Translations under genes and position numbers: made by a program | NCBI GenBank assembly: GCA_001465935.1 | Contig: LNKV01000028.1 | Coordinates: forward strand, 124,001-188,000 | Length of the DNA: 64,000 nucleotides | Direction of reading: 5' to 3' | Origin: Clarireedia homoeocarpa | Lineage: Eukaryota > Ascomycota > Leotiomycetes > Helotiales > Rutstroemiaceae | Notes under the pieces: model-generated | The model's database searches: none | Told to the model about the DNA's origin: nothing | The model's input: only the letters and a program-made list of their open reading frames with translations | Shown: piece after piece, positions 20,930 to 32,400 of the stretch | How positions within the stretch are numbered: position 1 is the first letter of the stretch | Layout: each line of letters begins with the position of its first letter

Positions 20930-22765
20930 TTAGCCCAAGTCCTCTTGTGAGTCCCTCACCTCCCTCTCCTCATCATCCGAATCTATCACCATCACCACTC
21001 TGTCTTCCGGTAAACTACTGATATCAGCATCGTCGTCCGGATTCGGTATTGCCATCCTCGGTGTCCATTCCTCAGGATCCAGTCCCGCCTCTAAGATCCT
21101 ATAATAGCTATCCTCGCCCATCGGCATCCTGCCTATCCTTTCAAAATACTCCATCAACGCTAACCCCCTCCCCACCGTCCCCGGTGCATTACGCTCTCGC
21201 ATCGGCAGATGGGAAATCCCCGCATCCTCTTTCATCCCCTCTTCATATTCATTACCACCACCACTATCATCATCCTCCTCCAACTCCTCACTCTTCGGCA
21301 CCCACTGTCTCACCACCAGCTCAGGCCCCCCCGCACTCTCCAACCACCTCGGATCCGGCCCCCTTTCCGCCCCCTGAACCCCCACCCTCGCAAAAACCGA
21401 ATGCATCGGCAACCCCTCCGGCATCTTCTCCCTCGCCCTCGCCAGCCCCATCTGCACTCTATTCTGTAGCTCCTCCGGCCGCGGCCGCAACAGCGGCTCC
21501 CGCATCATACACTCCATGACCAGCTCGCGCAGCTCCTCCGAGTACTGCGCTACCACAAAGACGTGCGATATGTGGCGGGGCATGAGTTTCCAGCCGTAGG
21601 TTTCGTGGCCGTCAAGATTGCGCAGGCGGCGGTTGCCGAGCACGCCGGGGATTTTTGCAGGGTTGTGCCCGGGTAAGATTAAGTGTTCGTGTCTGGTGCG
21701 CTGGAACATGAGGAGGTAGATTAGATGGCCGAGGGAGAATATGTTGCTGCAGGTGCCGTGGCGGACGTGGTCAAGGCTTTCGGGGTTGAATTGTTCCTGG
21801 GTGGGGAAGGAGGTTAGTAGGGTGGTTGGAAAGTGAAGAGGGGGGCAGGGAGAGGGATGGGACTCACAGGGGGGCGAAAGCCGTATTGGCCGTTTTCTGC
21901 GGAGAGCCAACCTGAATCATCTTGGTCTTCGAGCCGAGGAATCTCGAGAGCGTCGGCGAAATCGCACAGCTATTATAATGCGACTTATTAGTCTCTCCTG
22001 CACATGAAGTTACTCCCAGAAGTGGTCTAATACACCTACCTTCAATACCGGACATCGATCATATTCGCTACTCCTTGCACCCATCAAAACTATCCACACA
22101 CGAAACATCAGTCACTTTTTTCTTCTCACGTCCACAACATACACCGACGTTGAACCCGTCTACTCACCATTCCTAAGATTAATATCACAATGCCAAATCT
22201 CGCCTCTATCCCATCTCTGCACGCTCACATCGTCATCCCCCCTATCCATCACATTAACCATCTTCACAAACTGCGCGAATATACCCCAAACATCCACTTC
22301 GGCTAACGGTTCGCAGTCGCTCCCCATCAACAACTCGAGATTATTATGCCCTAGTATCCCGTCAATCGAAGGAACGTATTCAAGGAACAGCACTTCGTGC
22401 TTCTGGGAATCGGATCGCGGGGGCCCGTATTGTTGGATTATATGCGGAGAGCGGGTGAGGGAGAGGAGCGAGAGGAATGAACCTTCGGTGCGGGGACCGT
22501 TGTAGGATGGGGGATAGCCGCCGCGGCGGGGAGATGGGTGGTGGGTTGTTTTGAGGGCGAGAGTGGTTACGTGGGGAGGGGGGAGGCGGCGGGTGCCGGT
22601 GCGGAGGTTGGGGGGGTGGTAGGTCCAGATGGTGAGATGGGCGGTAGGGGATTCGTGGATTACGCCAGAGTAGGCCCAGTGTTGTCCGATGGGGAAGGGC
22701 CATTCTGGTTCTGTTTCTGGCCAACCTCTGAAGTTGGTGGGGCTGCGAGGGGGATCGTTTGTCAT
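20930..22765 (-). CDS. Atypical protein kinase-domain protein
   Basis: Protein-kinase fold of 538 aa in four exons: 22765-22168, 22089-22040, 21969-21868, 21796-20930. All junctions keep frame. N-lobe: VTTLALKTTHH supplies the lysine; the hinge region is FLEYVPSIDG. The catalytic loop reads WHCDINLRNVLM in place of HRDLKPxN: the Asp and Asn are kept, the Arg is Cys. The metal-binding DFG motif is replaced by CDFADALEI. ENGQYGFRPPEQF fits the activation/P+1 region, and FSLGHLIYLLM is the helix F segment. The C-terminal part is acidic and low in complexity (about residues 440-538). It resembles fungus-specific kinase-like proteins with degenerate motifs; whether it is active is unclear. The coding sequence is GC-richer than its neighbours. 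Confidence 0.72.
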
Positions 22766-23439
22766 TGTGGGTGTGATGACAGAGAGGCAGACTGATGGAA
22801 CAGTTGAAGTGGATGATGTTGTGCGGTAAGAGTGACTTTTTTTTGGATGGCTGTATTGTAGATACAGTGTGGTGATGTTGAAGTTCGTTTACTACAAACA
22901 AAGGATTTAAATATCGAACATGAAATTTTGAAAGAGCTAATATCAATGGACGAAATGGACAAAGCGATCTATCAGAAAGGAATGAGACTATATGCGGCAA
23001 CTTGCATAGAGGTTCTCGCTTAGAGTCAACCGGATGAATAGAACTCAACCTGTATGGTCTTGTAAGATAAAAAATGACTTGATTGATCTATCTAAAACTA
23101 TGGGAATGGGAGCCTTTTATAGGCATCCTCAGAAGCAAACGTCGAATGAGTGTTTGTAGCAAATGGTCATGAGCTTGTTTGTAGCAAACGGGAATGAGTG
23201 TTTGTAGCAAACAGTCATGAGCTTGTTTGTCTTCGGGCGGTCATGACTTTTACAGATCTTTTTACAAAAAAAATTCACAGGGTAGTATATTCTCTTAATT
23301 GAAGTATCTAGAGATAAGTTAGTCATTAACCACCTTCTAGCTACTCTTTTCGACGTGTAATGTAAGATTACCTACTGGGGACCTCTAGGTGAAGAAGTGT
23401 TTAATGTATATATGAACCGAATTCAGATAATAAGATATA
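22766..23439. other. Intergenic: kinase promoter and short repeats
   Basis: No gene seen. It holds the promoter of the kinase-like gene and the 48-bp-period repeat listed separately; it becomes AT-rich beyond 23260. Confidence 0.5.
23134..23230. repeat. 48-bp-period direct repeat, two copies
   Basis: Copies at 23144-23182 and 23192-23230 match at 37 of 39 positions (unit begins GAATGAGTGTTTGTAGCAAA). The spacer AGCAAACG-type sequence also recurs in front of the first copy. The two mismatches are transitions. Confidence 0.85.
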
Positions 23440-23444
23440 TTCTC

Positions 23445-23830
23445 CGTGAATAGCATCAATAGATTTAGCACTAACTTCTCATCATTCGCAAAGTGCCCTT
23501 GTGATATTCGACAGTTTTCAATTCACACCCCTTGCAGCAATATATTCTGCTCATCCAGCGTTTTTAGAACATCCGCGCCACTTCTGGCTCACTTGTCTGG
23601 AGTGCAGCATTCTTACGCTTCAGATCTAATTCATCTTGTCCTTTACTCTTTTGCAGTACGCTTTGCTTATGCGTCCTCAATCTTCTACAAGATCATCACT
23701 TTTGCCTTCTCTAGTACGGCTGACTTGTCTTTGGCTTCGTCGTTTATTCTGGGTCTTGAAGAGCATCCACTAGCGCAGAGAGAAAACACACCCGGCTGCC
23801 GTATACGAATCCTTTCAAGTATAGCAGACT
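23445..23830 (-). pseudogene. Truncated, stop-riddled pogo/Tc1-type transposase C-terminus
   Basis: On the minus strand one frame reads DEAKDKSAVLEKAKVMIL-stop-KIEDA-stop-AKRTAKE-stop. From memory this resembles the C-terminal tail common in fungal DDE (pogo/Fot1-like) transposases (VLGKAKVMSYEDLEEARAKRAAKE). Seven in-frame stops fall in about 60 codons, and all are explainable by single C-to-T changes of CAA, CAG or CGA, as repeat-induced point mutation would give. The upstream part of the transposase is absent because a normal gene begins at 23980. An unrelated plus-strand open frame over this region is a shadow. Confidence 0.5.
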
Positions 23831-23979
23831 AATTGTTTAAAAAAGTTTGATCTTCATCCTAGTCTACTTTTTTTCATTGGAATATATGTCCTATGTTCCC
23901 ATCGTGAGTTAATTCCTAAATTGTATCTAATGTCTAATAAATATATGTACGCTCACCACATCCAAAGGAATCACTTCGT

Positions 23980-26900
23980 CTAATCCCACCACCTCCCGTC
24001 CAAGTTTTCCAAAAATCCCAGATTCACATTAATGAAGCTCATCCACAAATCCACCTCTAATCGCCACGGCCTCGTTTGTATAGCGTAAGTCACACTTGTA
24101 ACCAACTTCAGCAAATCTGCCTCATCCTCCCCCATTACAAGGAACTTGTCTCGCTTGACAACAACCTTATTGCCGAATTGCTTCTGAAATGGTATGATTC
24201 TTTTGGTTGCTGCTATGTGAACCGAATATTCGGAGTTTGGCATGTCTTTTGGGACGAATAACCAGGTGAAGATCCGTCCAGTAAGATCACGGAAAGAGAT
24301 TGAATCTCGTTTATCAAGGCCGATCGTGAGTGGGTAGAAATATGGCGCGCTCCATAAGCGTAGCACTGCAAATTTTGCATTCGGGTAGGAGGTTTGAAAT
24401 TTGCGAGCAGTAGTGAGGAGAGGCGGGAGCGTGCTTGGGTCTTTCTGGGCATCAGGAGGCATAATAATATTCCCAACGATGGGTCTCCAGTCAATGAACA
24501 TATCTTGTTTGTCGGGGCGAGCCGGCTCAGTGGCGGAAAATGCTTGACCTTGATAGTCTATGGATACATGACTGCGGATCACACCAGATTTGTAGACTAA
24601 CATCATTGTTTAGTAAAACTACACAGGTGACAGGAGACGATAGGAGTAAATGACATACGGTGCGCAATGATAGGTCGTACAGCCAGATCCCATTCGAATG
24701 GCAATGCATTGAGATCCTCGTGATATTTGGATTCTTTAAACTTCTTGTCGATCTCGGCATAAAACTCGTGGGGGCGGTGTTTGGTGGAGATATGAGTCCT
24801 GATGTCTGGAAACACTTTCGCCCGCTCCTCCTGCTTGAAGAGCATAGAGTCTTTGAACTGTTTCCCTTTCTCTGTATCAAGAAATTCCGGGTTGAAGAAT
24901 GGATAAACTTTACCCATGGCTTTGTGAAGATCCTTAGTATTGGAGGGCGTAACATCTAATTCATCGAGTAATCTTAAGCTGAGGATAGTCGATGGAGTAT
25001 AGATACTCGCTTGGTTATGCCGGCGAGAGTGTTTTGTCATAGAAATCATCTCTGAATATTGCTCACGTGCGTTTGGTGTCGTGTCTGCCTTATGCCACAC
25101 TGTTTTGAAAACTAGATAGCGACACGTAAGCCTAAATCAGTAGGCACGTTGGTCATGCAAGTAAGCATACCTCTTGATGTTTCATTTTCTAAATATGCAG
25201 TAAACTCTTCATGGAGAGCAGCAGTGCCCCTTTTCACAGGTCGCTGGCGGTCCCTTATTGAGAGTTTCAAAATCAAATCCTGAATCTCAGTGGGGTACGA
25301 CTCGAAACTTCCGTCACTCCCGGTCTCGCTTGCGGACATTAGAGATCTGTTGTCCTGCTGTTTATGGCCATCTTCAGCATCTTCTAGCATATGAGAACCA
25401 TTCGACCCATCGTCATCACTGATCGACATTTCCTCGGATTCGTAATCAGAATCCTCCCAGTCCCATGATGCATCTATAAACTTTTTGATAGAGAAACCTC
25501 CCTCCTCAAAGACGCGCAATGGCTCAACATGACCGACACCCAAAGGGTCGATCTTTTCAAGTGCACGCTCCTCAGGAAACAAAATATCGTCTTCTAGAGC
25601 ATCAGCCTCGTTATATAGCAGATTTCGAGGATACTTGTTGGGTTCCACATCCCCCACAAACCCGCCATCTGTTACTTCGCCAAAGTAAAAAGAGCTGCGG
25701 GGATCGTTGATAACTCCCCACATGCTTTTGGACTCGGGATCACCAGGTCTCATGTCGCAGGTCCTATTATTTTCGTCTCGTCGTATTGTCTTTAAGACAG
25801 GAGCCGCCAGCTTGTACATATCAGGCCCGGCAACGCATCGATGGGCCTTGATAAGCATCTAAATTTTGCCAAGAAAACATTAGTATACTCATCAAACAGA
25901 AACCGCCATATATTAGAGCACCAGGGGATATTTTGATTTATGGGGCTTAGTGTACATAAGACTATTATTGTGTGTGATGTGCAAGCACATTGAATGCACA
26001 ACGCAAGCATGATGTTCACACCTTACTAGCCCAAGAATTGTATAATTCCCTAGGAGGGGGTTTATTTTTGAAGAACGTACCTCTTGTACAGCATTGTAAA
26101 GCCCGGCGAATCTCTCTCCAGGTTCATAATCCCAGACGTAAACGTCATAGTATTCTTTGAACGAAAATCTCCACTCTCGATAATTTTCCATTTCTTCAAA
26201 GAACTGCGGTCCGATTTCCTTTAGAACGTTCCATTCATTTCTCGAGGCGCGACCAATGCCACTTTTCTCCCGGAATAACCATCGCTCCTCCTCAGGAGGT
26301 TTGACTAAGAGACGGCCAGTCTCGGCATCTCGTACGAGAAGCAGTAGGCGATGGGTTTGCATAGAGAGATACTGAATGAGACGCCGGCTCGCTGGGTCAT
26401 CTCTTTTAATGTGAGCACAAATGAAATTCCTTGCCTCGAGGATAGCATGAGAACGCCGGAATTGCCCCCGGCCTCCTGTCGTCCGGCTAGCGCTCATATC
26501 TCTTGCATCCGGACTAGATGTTTCAAAGTACATAATGAAGCCCTAAAATCATGTTTGTGAGCATAAATAAAATCATGAGATGCAGTAGACACTTACCAGC
26601 TGAAGTGCTTGTTGCGTGAATCGATTTCCAACCCATGACAACCATTTGGCTCCTGGGAAATAATCCCAACAAGCTAGAATGTTTACTTCGAAGAATTCAT
26701 CCCAGTTACGGCAGAGATTAACAGCCTCTTTTAGGCTAGTATCCTTTGCAATGAGACAAAAGTGTAGCCATCCTCCACGGCTCATTGCTTTATCGCTAGG
26801 ATAGTTCCAGATCGTTCTCCCACAAATTTTCACACGTATTTTCTTGCGCTTTGTTGTAACAGTTTTGATATCTCCAAAATCAACCGCTGTTCCTTCTAAT

Positions 26901-28587
26901 CCTCCTAAAATTTCTTCCGTTGAAGGGGTCATATCACCAAAACTCTGCCGTGCAGCTTCTCTGGCGCGCTCGCGTTTAGAAATCCATTTTTCAGGAAGTG
27001 CGTTCCGTTTTTTCTTCCCCGAGAAATTCATGTCAAACGGGTCTTTGGGTTTGGCTATTTCAGTCTCCAAACCATGGGCGTCATTGTCCGAAATCTCATC
27101 ATCTTCTTGGTCGGAGCGGAAAAAGTCTGCACATGCATCGCGGATTTCCTGGAGATCCGGCTTCTCCATTTTAAGACAGATATCCCTTAGAGCAGCACCT
27201 GTGACTTCCTCATCTGCAAAGAATTCCTCTACTGAATTGACACGAAGAGCTATTGGTAGGAGGGTTGGGTGTCCAAGGACAAGCCGGCAGAAGAGCAAAT
27301 GCTTGATCTCTGTTATTTCGCCAAGTAATCGCTGTATTTCCTCTTCTGGAAATGATCTTGTCTTTGATTCAACTTGAGGGTTCTCTATGGTTCCAGCTAC
27401 CACAATACCTGATACATGCCCACTATTGATCTCAGTTCCGTGGGCTAGTCTGTTATACATGCTTTCTTTGCTTTCAATGAGAGCCTTATCTGGGAGCGGC
27501 TGGGAGGGACGATCTTGACTAGATGTGACGGCGGTAGATGGTTCCACAGCTTTCTTCTTCTTCTTTTTCGACTTCTTAGATGTAGCTGGAGTATCCACTT
27601 GCGTGGTGGTTTGCTCAGCAATGGCCACAGTGCCATCATTTGTCTGTGGGGCTAACCCTCCGTTTCCCGAAACAGCGTTTTCTTCTGATCCTGTCAGATT
27701 GTTAACCGAGACTTCTTCCGGGGATGCCATCCAGAGGAAGTGCCGGATAAGGTCTGTTGTATTTAGTTCTTTTGCACATGAAAAAGTCGAATATATGGAA
27801 GCTTGACATACCGATAAAATTTCCCCTGCTGTCTTCCATAACATCATCAATTGGATCCCAATCCATTTCGTCATCCTCAGTCTCCTCCATGCTCTTCAAT
27901 TTTTCTTTGTAGACTTTCTCCAGGAATGCATCCTGCTTCCTCTTCTCTTCCTTGAGCCGTTTGGCCTCCATCCTCTGCAGTACCTGCTTCCAATTTCTCT
28001 GCAATAGCTGCGCCTCTTGCTTTATCTTTTTCTGCTCCTTTTCACGATTTGCTTCCTCTTCATCTTGGCATTCTCGCACCCACTTGTACCATTGCTGGTT
28101 CTTGTACAAAATCTAAGGTCGAACATGAGCATAATTGTCGAGATCGACCCATAGTATATATGGCCTACCTCTGCAGTCCTTCTCCCCAGTCTTTCCAAGG
28201 CTTTTGTTACAAACCCTTTCTGGTTCACTAGCTGATCGAGAAATTTTTCGTGCCCGTAGTCCATCTGCATGCTGAAGAAACGACTGTGATGCAGCCTCCT
28301 TGCCTTTATCACCCTTTCCAAGAGCTGATATTTGGCCCACAGCCAATCATGCAGCTCCCTGCACTCTGCCTCTGTTGTGACATTCTCAAAGGTCTGATTG
28401 ACAAGTGGTGTCTTAGTGTTCGCAAGGTATGACGGTTGTTTTTCATCAAGACGTTCAAGACGAGCTGTGCGAGTCTTGTATCCGCGGTAAAGGCCTTTTT
28501 ATTTGTACTCATTAGTGACGAAAGCAAGTTAACCCAAGTGGTGCATACCCTGGCATTGTCTGGAATGAAAGCTACAAAAGAGACCAT
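23980..28587 (-). CDS. Large conserved fungal protein of unknown function
   Basis: Model of eight exons: 28587-28549, 28474-28169, 28112-27812, 27753-26597, 26542-26081, 25858-25171, 25111-24659, 24596-23980; 1340 aa. All junctions have GT-AG borders and keep frame. The first exon is the least certain. Seen: an N-terminal basic segment (YQLLERVIKARRLHHSRFFSMQMD), a charged coiled coil (about residues 135-200, rich in K/E), a Lys-run (KKSKKKKKK, a likely nuclear signal), a well-ordered central block with RNWDEFFEVNILACWDYFPG and AKWLSWVGNRFTQQALQL, then DDPASRRLIQYLSM and WRFSFKEYYDVYVWDYEPGE. An acidic, serine-rich stretch lies near residue 890. I recall similar proteins of unknown role in many filamentous ascomycetes, but no enzyme motif is visible. 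No signal peptide or membrane segment. Confidence 0.8.
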
Positions 28588-30677
28588 TTATCGATGTGGC
28601 TGTCTCGAGGCATCGTTTTTCGTCCGACACGTTCAGTGCATGACACTGAGATGGCGAATTTGAATCCATGCTGGCATTTGCAAGACGTCGAGCTCTAAGA
28701 ATGACTTAGAGTTGCGACGTTCGCACTGAGTGATGTCCATTTTGTGGAGAAGTGGACGCGATCTTATTTGCGCGTTTACCAACTTCTGGAGCTCATAGCT
28801 TGGAGCTCTGTTCAACCCCACCACACCTCGTGACATAAATCTTGGCACAGCAGACCACGCCGCTCTAAGTATCTTTGACATGCAAAGCCGTTGAGATCTC
28901 AAAATGGTTATAACTTCCACTCTCGGATGTATTGTTCGTCGTATAATATATGATTGAAAATCTGTTATTGTGTCACCGATTTCCTCGTATGTGTGTGCCC
29001 ACCTGGCTCTCTACAGCCCAGCTAACACAACGTCAGACTGCAAGACAGCATCGACGCACTCCTCGCTTCCCATATCTGCAGCCTGGATGCGTAGCTACAT
29101 GCTCTGAGCCTTTTCGACTTCCTGCGATTTTATACCTCCCCCATCGTTAGCTACCGTTGGAGGGCGCGGCTCCTTCCTCTTTCCCTACCCCAATAATCGT
29201 TCTCCCCACATCGATCTGGGCTTGCAGCGACGATCAAATATCTAAGATCTCAACACAGCTTCATGATGGCCTATGTTAGAGAACATGAAGACTCGCATTT
29301 CACAACGTTTCTCTACACGAGTCTTTAAGTACGATCCATCGCAGGAGACCAATTCGGGCTACATAATCATGATTGGTCTTGATTTGTCAACAATGAAAAT
29401 CTCTAATACTCTCGCACCAGAGTAGGGACTTACTCTATTGTTCACCACCTCCGATGTTTGCAGGCTATTCATCTATGAATGGGTGATGGGTTGCCGTTGA
29501 TTATGGAAATATTGATTTGATGTTTCCTTAGTAGACATATACATGATCAATAACACAATAAAACAAGACTCCAAAGCACGAATACCGTGCATAGAAGCCT
29601 ACCGATAGAGATTCTATCTATTTGCCGTGAAACAGCATACTAACTAGGCACAGAATCAGACATCGAGAGGGAGCAAACATTGCTCTTCGACCTAAAACCT
29701 ACACGTCTGACAATCACATGCTCTGCTTGTCAATCATCATAGCAACGTGCGATTTTGCAGGATTTCGCGGCTGAGATGCAAAACTTATGACGTCTACTTT
29801 CTCTTTCCAGGTCCGAAGCAATACAGTGACACACAAAATTGAAGATACAAATCCGCTACAAACCGCATGACATTAAGGCGGGCCCTGGCCTTGGTGGCAA
29901 GTAAATCAACCCACTAGAGCTTTGAGAGTCATCATATCATACGACTTACCCAAGACACATACTTCGATTAGAAACAACCAACCAGAACTCTCTATACGCA
30001 GGCTGCCTATATGGAGACCCCGAAAAAAACGGTCTTCTGCACTGTCTGCAGTACTCGTGTGCGACCCATTCCACCTCATCATTGCCAAAATAGCCTGGCC
30101 TGTCAAAAAAAAAAAAAAAAAAAAAGAGCATCATAGTTGTACCACGGCGGTCATCAAACGGGTTTCACGAGTTCTTTTGCTGGAAAAACCAACAAGCCGA
30201 ACGGTCTCACAGCATTTTTCCATTTTCTACACACGGGCCACAAGCTGTGAATTTCAAGTTCCTCACGCTGGTCTGCATCCATCACATTGGCGGTCGTCTG
30301 GCTGGACGGCTCCTAGCCACTACCTTTCAGCCCCCCATGAACCGCAATAGAGCGTGCAGATTCGGTACACTTGCCACCTAAAGAAGGTATTCTGCGGTTT
30401 TCTGGGATGTTTACCGATTATGGAGAAATAATTCATTGGTGCGGCCGTGATGTCAAGTTGCCCTCATACGGCCATAGATGAGGATTATTGATGCTCGGAT
30501 TTGAAATACTATCTGCGTATATTAGAGGATATCATGATCGTACTGTGCTATTAGATCTTCACAGTATCAACGAGGTGTCTACAACTCAATACAAAGAACT
30601 TCAGCAGATCAACCAGCTCTCAGCATACTTCCATTCTACCTAGTTTACTCGAAAATCAAAGCTTTATATATATCATC
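28588..30677. other. Long intergenic region
   Basis: About 2 kb without a convincing gene. A minus-strand open frame at 28633-28920 (95 codons) has no recognised motif; it might contribute 5' UTR or an upstream exon of the large gene. A 21-nt A run at 30105-30125 is described separately. Near 30660 the sequence CTTTATATATATCATC leads directly into the next start codon. Confidence 0.5.
30105..30125 (+). repeat. Poly(A) tract, 21 nt
   Basis: Uninterrupted run of 21 A. It is flanked downstream by GAGCATCATAG; a similar GAGTCATCATA occurs about 190 bp upstream (near 29926), which could be an imperfect target-site duplication of a short retroposed element. Confidence 0.9.
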
Positions 30678-31414
30678 ATGGGTCGACTATCCCAACGCTT
30701 TTCAGGAAGCTCCGCCCGTAAACCCTCGCCTCCACCGAGAAGACTAACCATAAGCTCCCCAATTCCAATCCAAGATCCCAGCGATCCCACCATCTACGGT
30801 TCTCTATCTCCCCGCCCGATACGCTACTCCAGAAGCTGTGCTCTATCTTCTCACCCGATAGAAAACTCCGAAAGCAGTCCTCTGTCTTCTCCCCGGATAC
30901 GTCACTTCGAAAGCGACGCCAGTCTCGACAAACGACGTGCCGGCAGTCCCAAGGATCGCAACCCCGCCCCTGAAAGATCGCTACGACCAGATGAGCAAGA
31001 AGAACGCAAGGAAAATAAGCCGCTTCGTAGCCGTCGAGACGGAAGGATCTTTACCGAGAAGGAGATTGAGCAGATTTTTGCAGGCGGAAAGAAAAGTACG
31101 GACGAAGTCCAGTTAAGATGCTGTTATTGATGATGAAGCGTATGCTAATTCCTGCTCCAGTTGCTACAGAAGAAGGATCGAAACATCGATCCCAGTCAAC
31201 TTCAACGAGCTCGCATTCATCGAACGAAGGCGAGAGACGCCGGGAGAGGAACAGCCGCTCTGGAGATCGCAAAGATCCTTCTAATTCGAAGAGAAGTGAC
31301 GGGAAAGGCCCGAGTCGGGAGAGAGGGAGTAGAGTGGAGCTTGTAGAGGGTAAAGAGATAATAGAAAGAGGGTGTAGTTTTACGTTGGTTACGCGGAAGA
31401 AGACTGAAGAGTAG
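30678..31414 (+). CDS. Small hydrophilic Ser/Arg-rich protein, unknown function
   Basis: Two exons, 30678-31095 and 31161-31414, give 223 aa. The donor GTACGG and acceptor CTCCAG with a TGCTAAT branch point fit fungal introns, and the second exon continues the same Ser/Arg/Glu-rich composition (SQSTSTSSHSSNEGERRRE). A second possible donor 15 nt downstream (GTCCAG) would shift to another frame ending near 31346. The N-terminal half has repeated SSPR/SPRPIRYS-like motifs (about residues 30-75), and RIFTEKEIEQIFAGG looks like a short ordered helix. No signal peptide, membrane segment or known domain; probably disordered. Not recognised. Confidence 0.55.
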
Positions 31415-31806
31415 ATGAATGCATTCTTGAGGACGGTGATGGCTTTGGAAGGTAGTGCAAGCGGGGAAATGTTGTTTTGAGATTTTAGCTCTGAGAATGT
31501 GTAAATATTGCTTTTTATCCAAAGGCCAACTCCTGCATGAAATGACAATTCGTGATTTCCATGTTCATCATTCCCTCCCATAACAGAGTGGGTTCATTCA
31601 AGACCAGTGCGTATGAAAAGATGACGACTTTTTGTGGTAAAAGCACAAATCAAGCACAATATCCCTACCCGTCTGGTCCACAAAGTACTACACCCCCTGA
31701 TACACCCCAACTCCTTCTTGATGCCAATCCTGAAAGAACAACAAAAAGAGGCATACAGCCAAGACCACCAATACAGCTTATCCAACCATATATAAAACCG
31801 CACTTC
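31415..31806. other. Intergenic: convergent 3' ends
   Basis: Nothing recognisable; lies between two convergent genes and should contain their 3' UTRs. Confidence 0.5.
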
Positions 31807-32400
31807 CTAAATCAACAAGCCCAACGCACCCAACGCCAACGCGCCCAAAATGGGCGCTTGAGTTTCTCTTGCCGCTCTCCCTGCACTCGTCGCACTAGCC
31901 AGCACACTCGACGCACTACTCAACTTCGTGCCCAAACTACTGGCGCTCTCCAATGCCTTGCTCTGCGCGTCTCCCGTCGCCGTGCTAGCGACCGACTGCA
32001 AACTACTGATATCGCCGGACAGACTACTCGCGGCCTTGCTCGCGGACGTCGCAACAGAAGACTCGGAGCTGAGGCTTGCGGCTGCGGAGGTGGAGGATTT
32101 GGAGTAGGATTTGGAGATGGAGGAGACGACATTTGAGAGCGAAGAGGCTTCGGATACGAGGGATGAGAGAGCGGTACCCGTTGCGGTGGCGGCGGAGGAG
32201 GTTGCGCCGGAGAGGGAGGATACGGCGCTGGAGAGAACGTCTTGGCTTGCTTGGGCGGCGGCAAATGCGGATGTTACGGTGGCGACTCCGCCCGCAGCGT
32301 TGCCGGCCGCGGAGGCTCCTTCAGCAAGAACGGATCCGACGTCGGCGAGGGTGGTGGTGGCGAGGAGAGAGAGGATGGTGAGGGTGCTTGGAAAATGCAT
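31807..32400 (-). CDS. Secreted Ser/Ala-rich GPI-type cell-wall protein
   Basis: 197-aa protein with a signal peptide (MHFPSTLTILSLLATTTLA, cleavage before DVGSV), a body made almost wholly of Ser, Ala, Thr, Gly and Val, and a C-terminal hydrophobic tail (APILGALALGALGLLI) after a short polar stretch, the layout of a GPI-anchored wall protein. The ATG at 32400 is chosen because an in-frame upstream extension of 42 codons has no signal character. The tail motif RETQAPILGALALG parallels MKTQAPMVGAAVLG in the neighbouring gene at 33703-34428, so the two are probably paralogues. Ser/Thr density suggests O-glycosylation. Single exon. No enzymatic domain. Confidence 0.8.
   Translation of the reverse strand: MHFPSTLTILSLLATTTLADVGSVLAEGASAAGNAAGGVATVTSAFAAAQASQDVLSSAVSSLSGATSSAATATGTALSSLVSEASSLSNVVSSISKSYSKSSTSAAASLSSESSVATSASKAASSLSGDISSLQSVASTATGDAQSKALESASSLGTKLSSASSVLASATSAGRAARETQAPILGALALGALGLLI

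Noticed and set aside
21049..21519. Pro-rich plus-strand frame of 156 codons
   Set aside because: Antisense to the C-terminal exon of the kinase-like gene.
23446..23832. 128-codon plus-strand open frame
   Set aside because: No start context or motifs; the minus strand shows transposase-like sequence with stops, which leaves this frame open by chance.
31118..31414. Separate small gene starting at 31118
   Set aside because: Best explained as exon 2 of the 223-aa protein, since the upstream codons fall in the intron with a branch point and acceptor.
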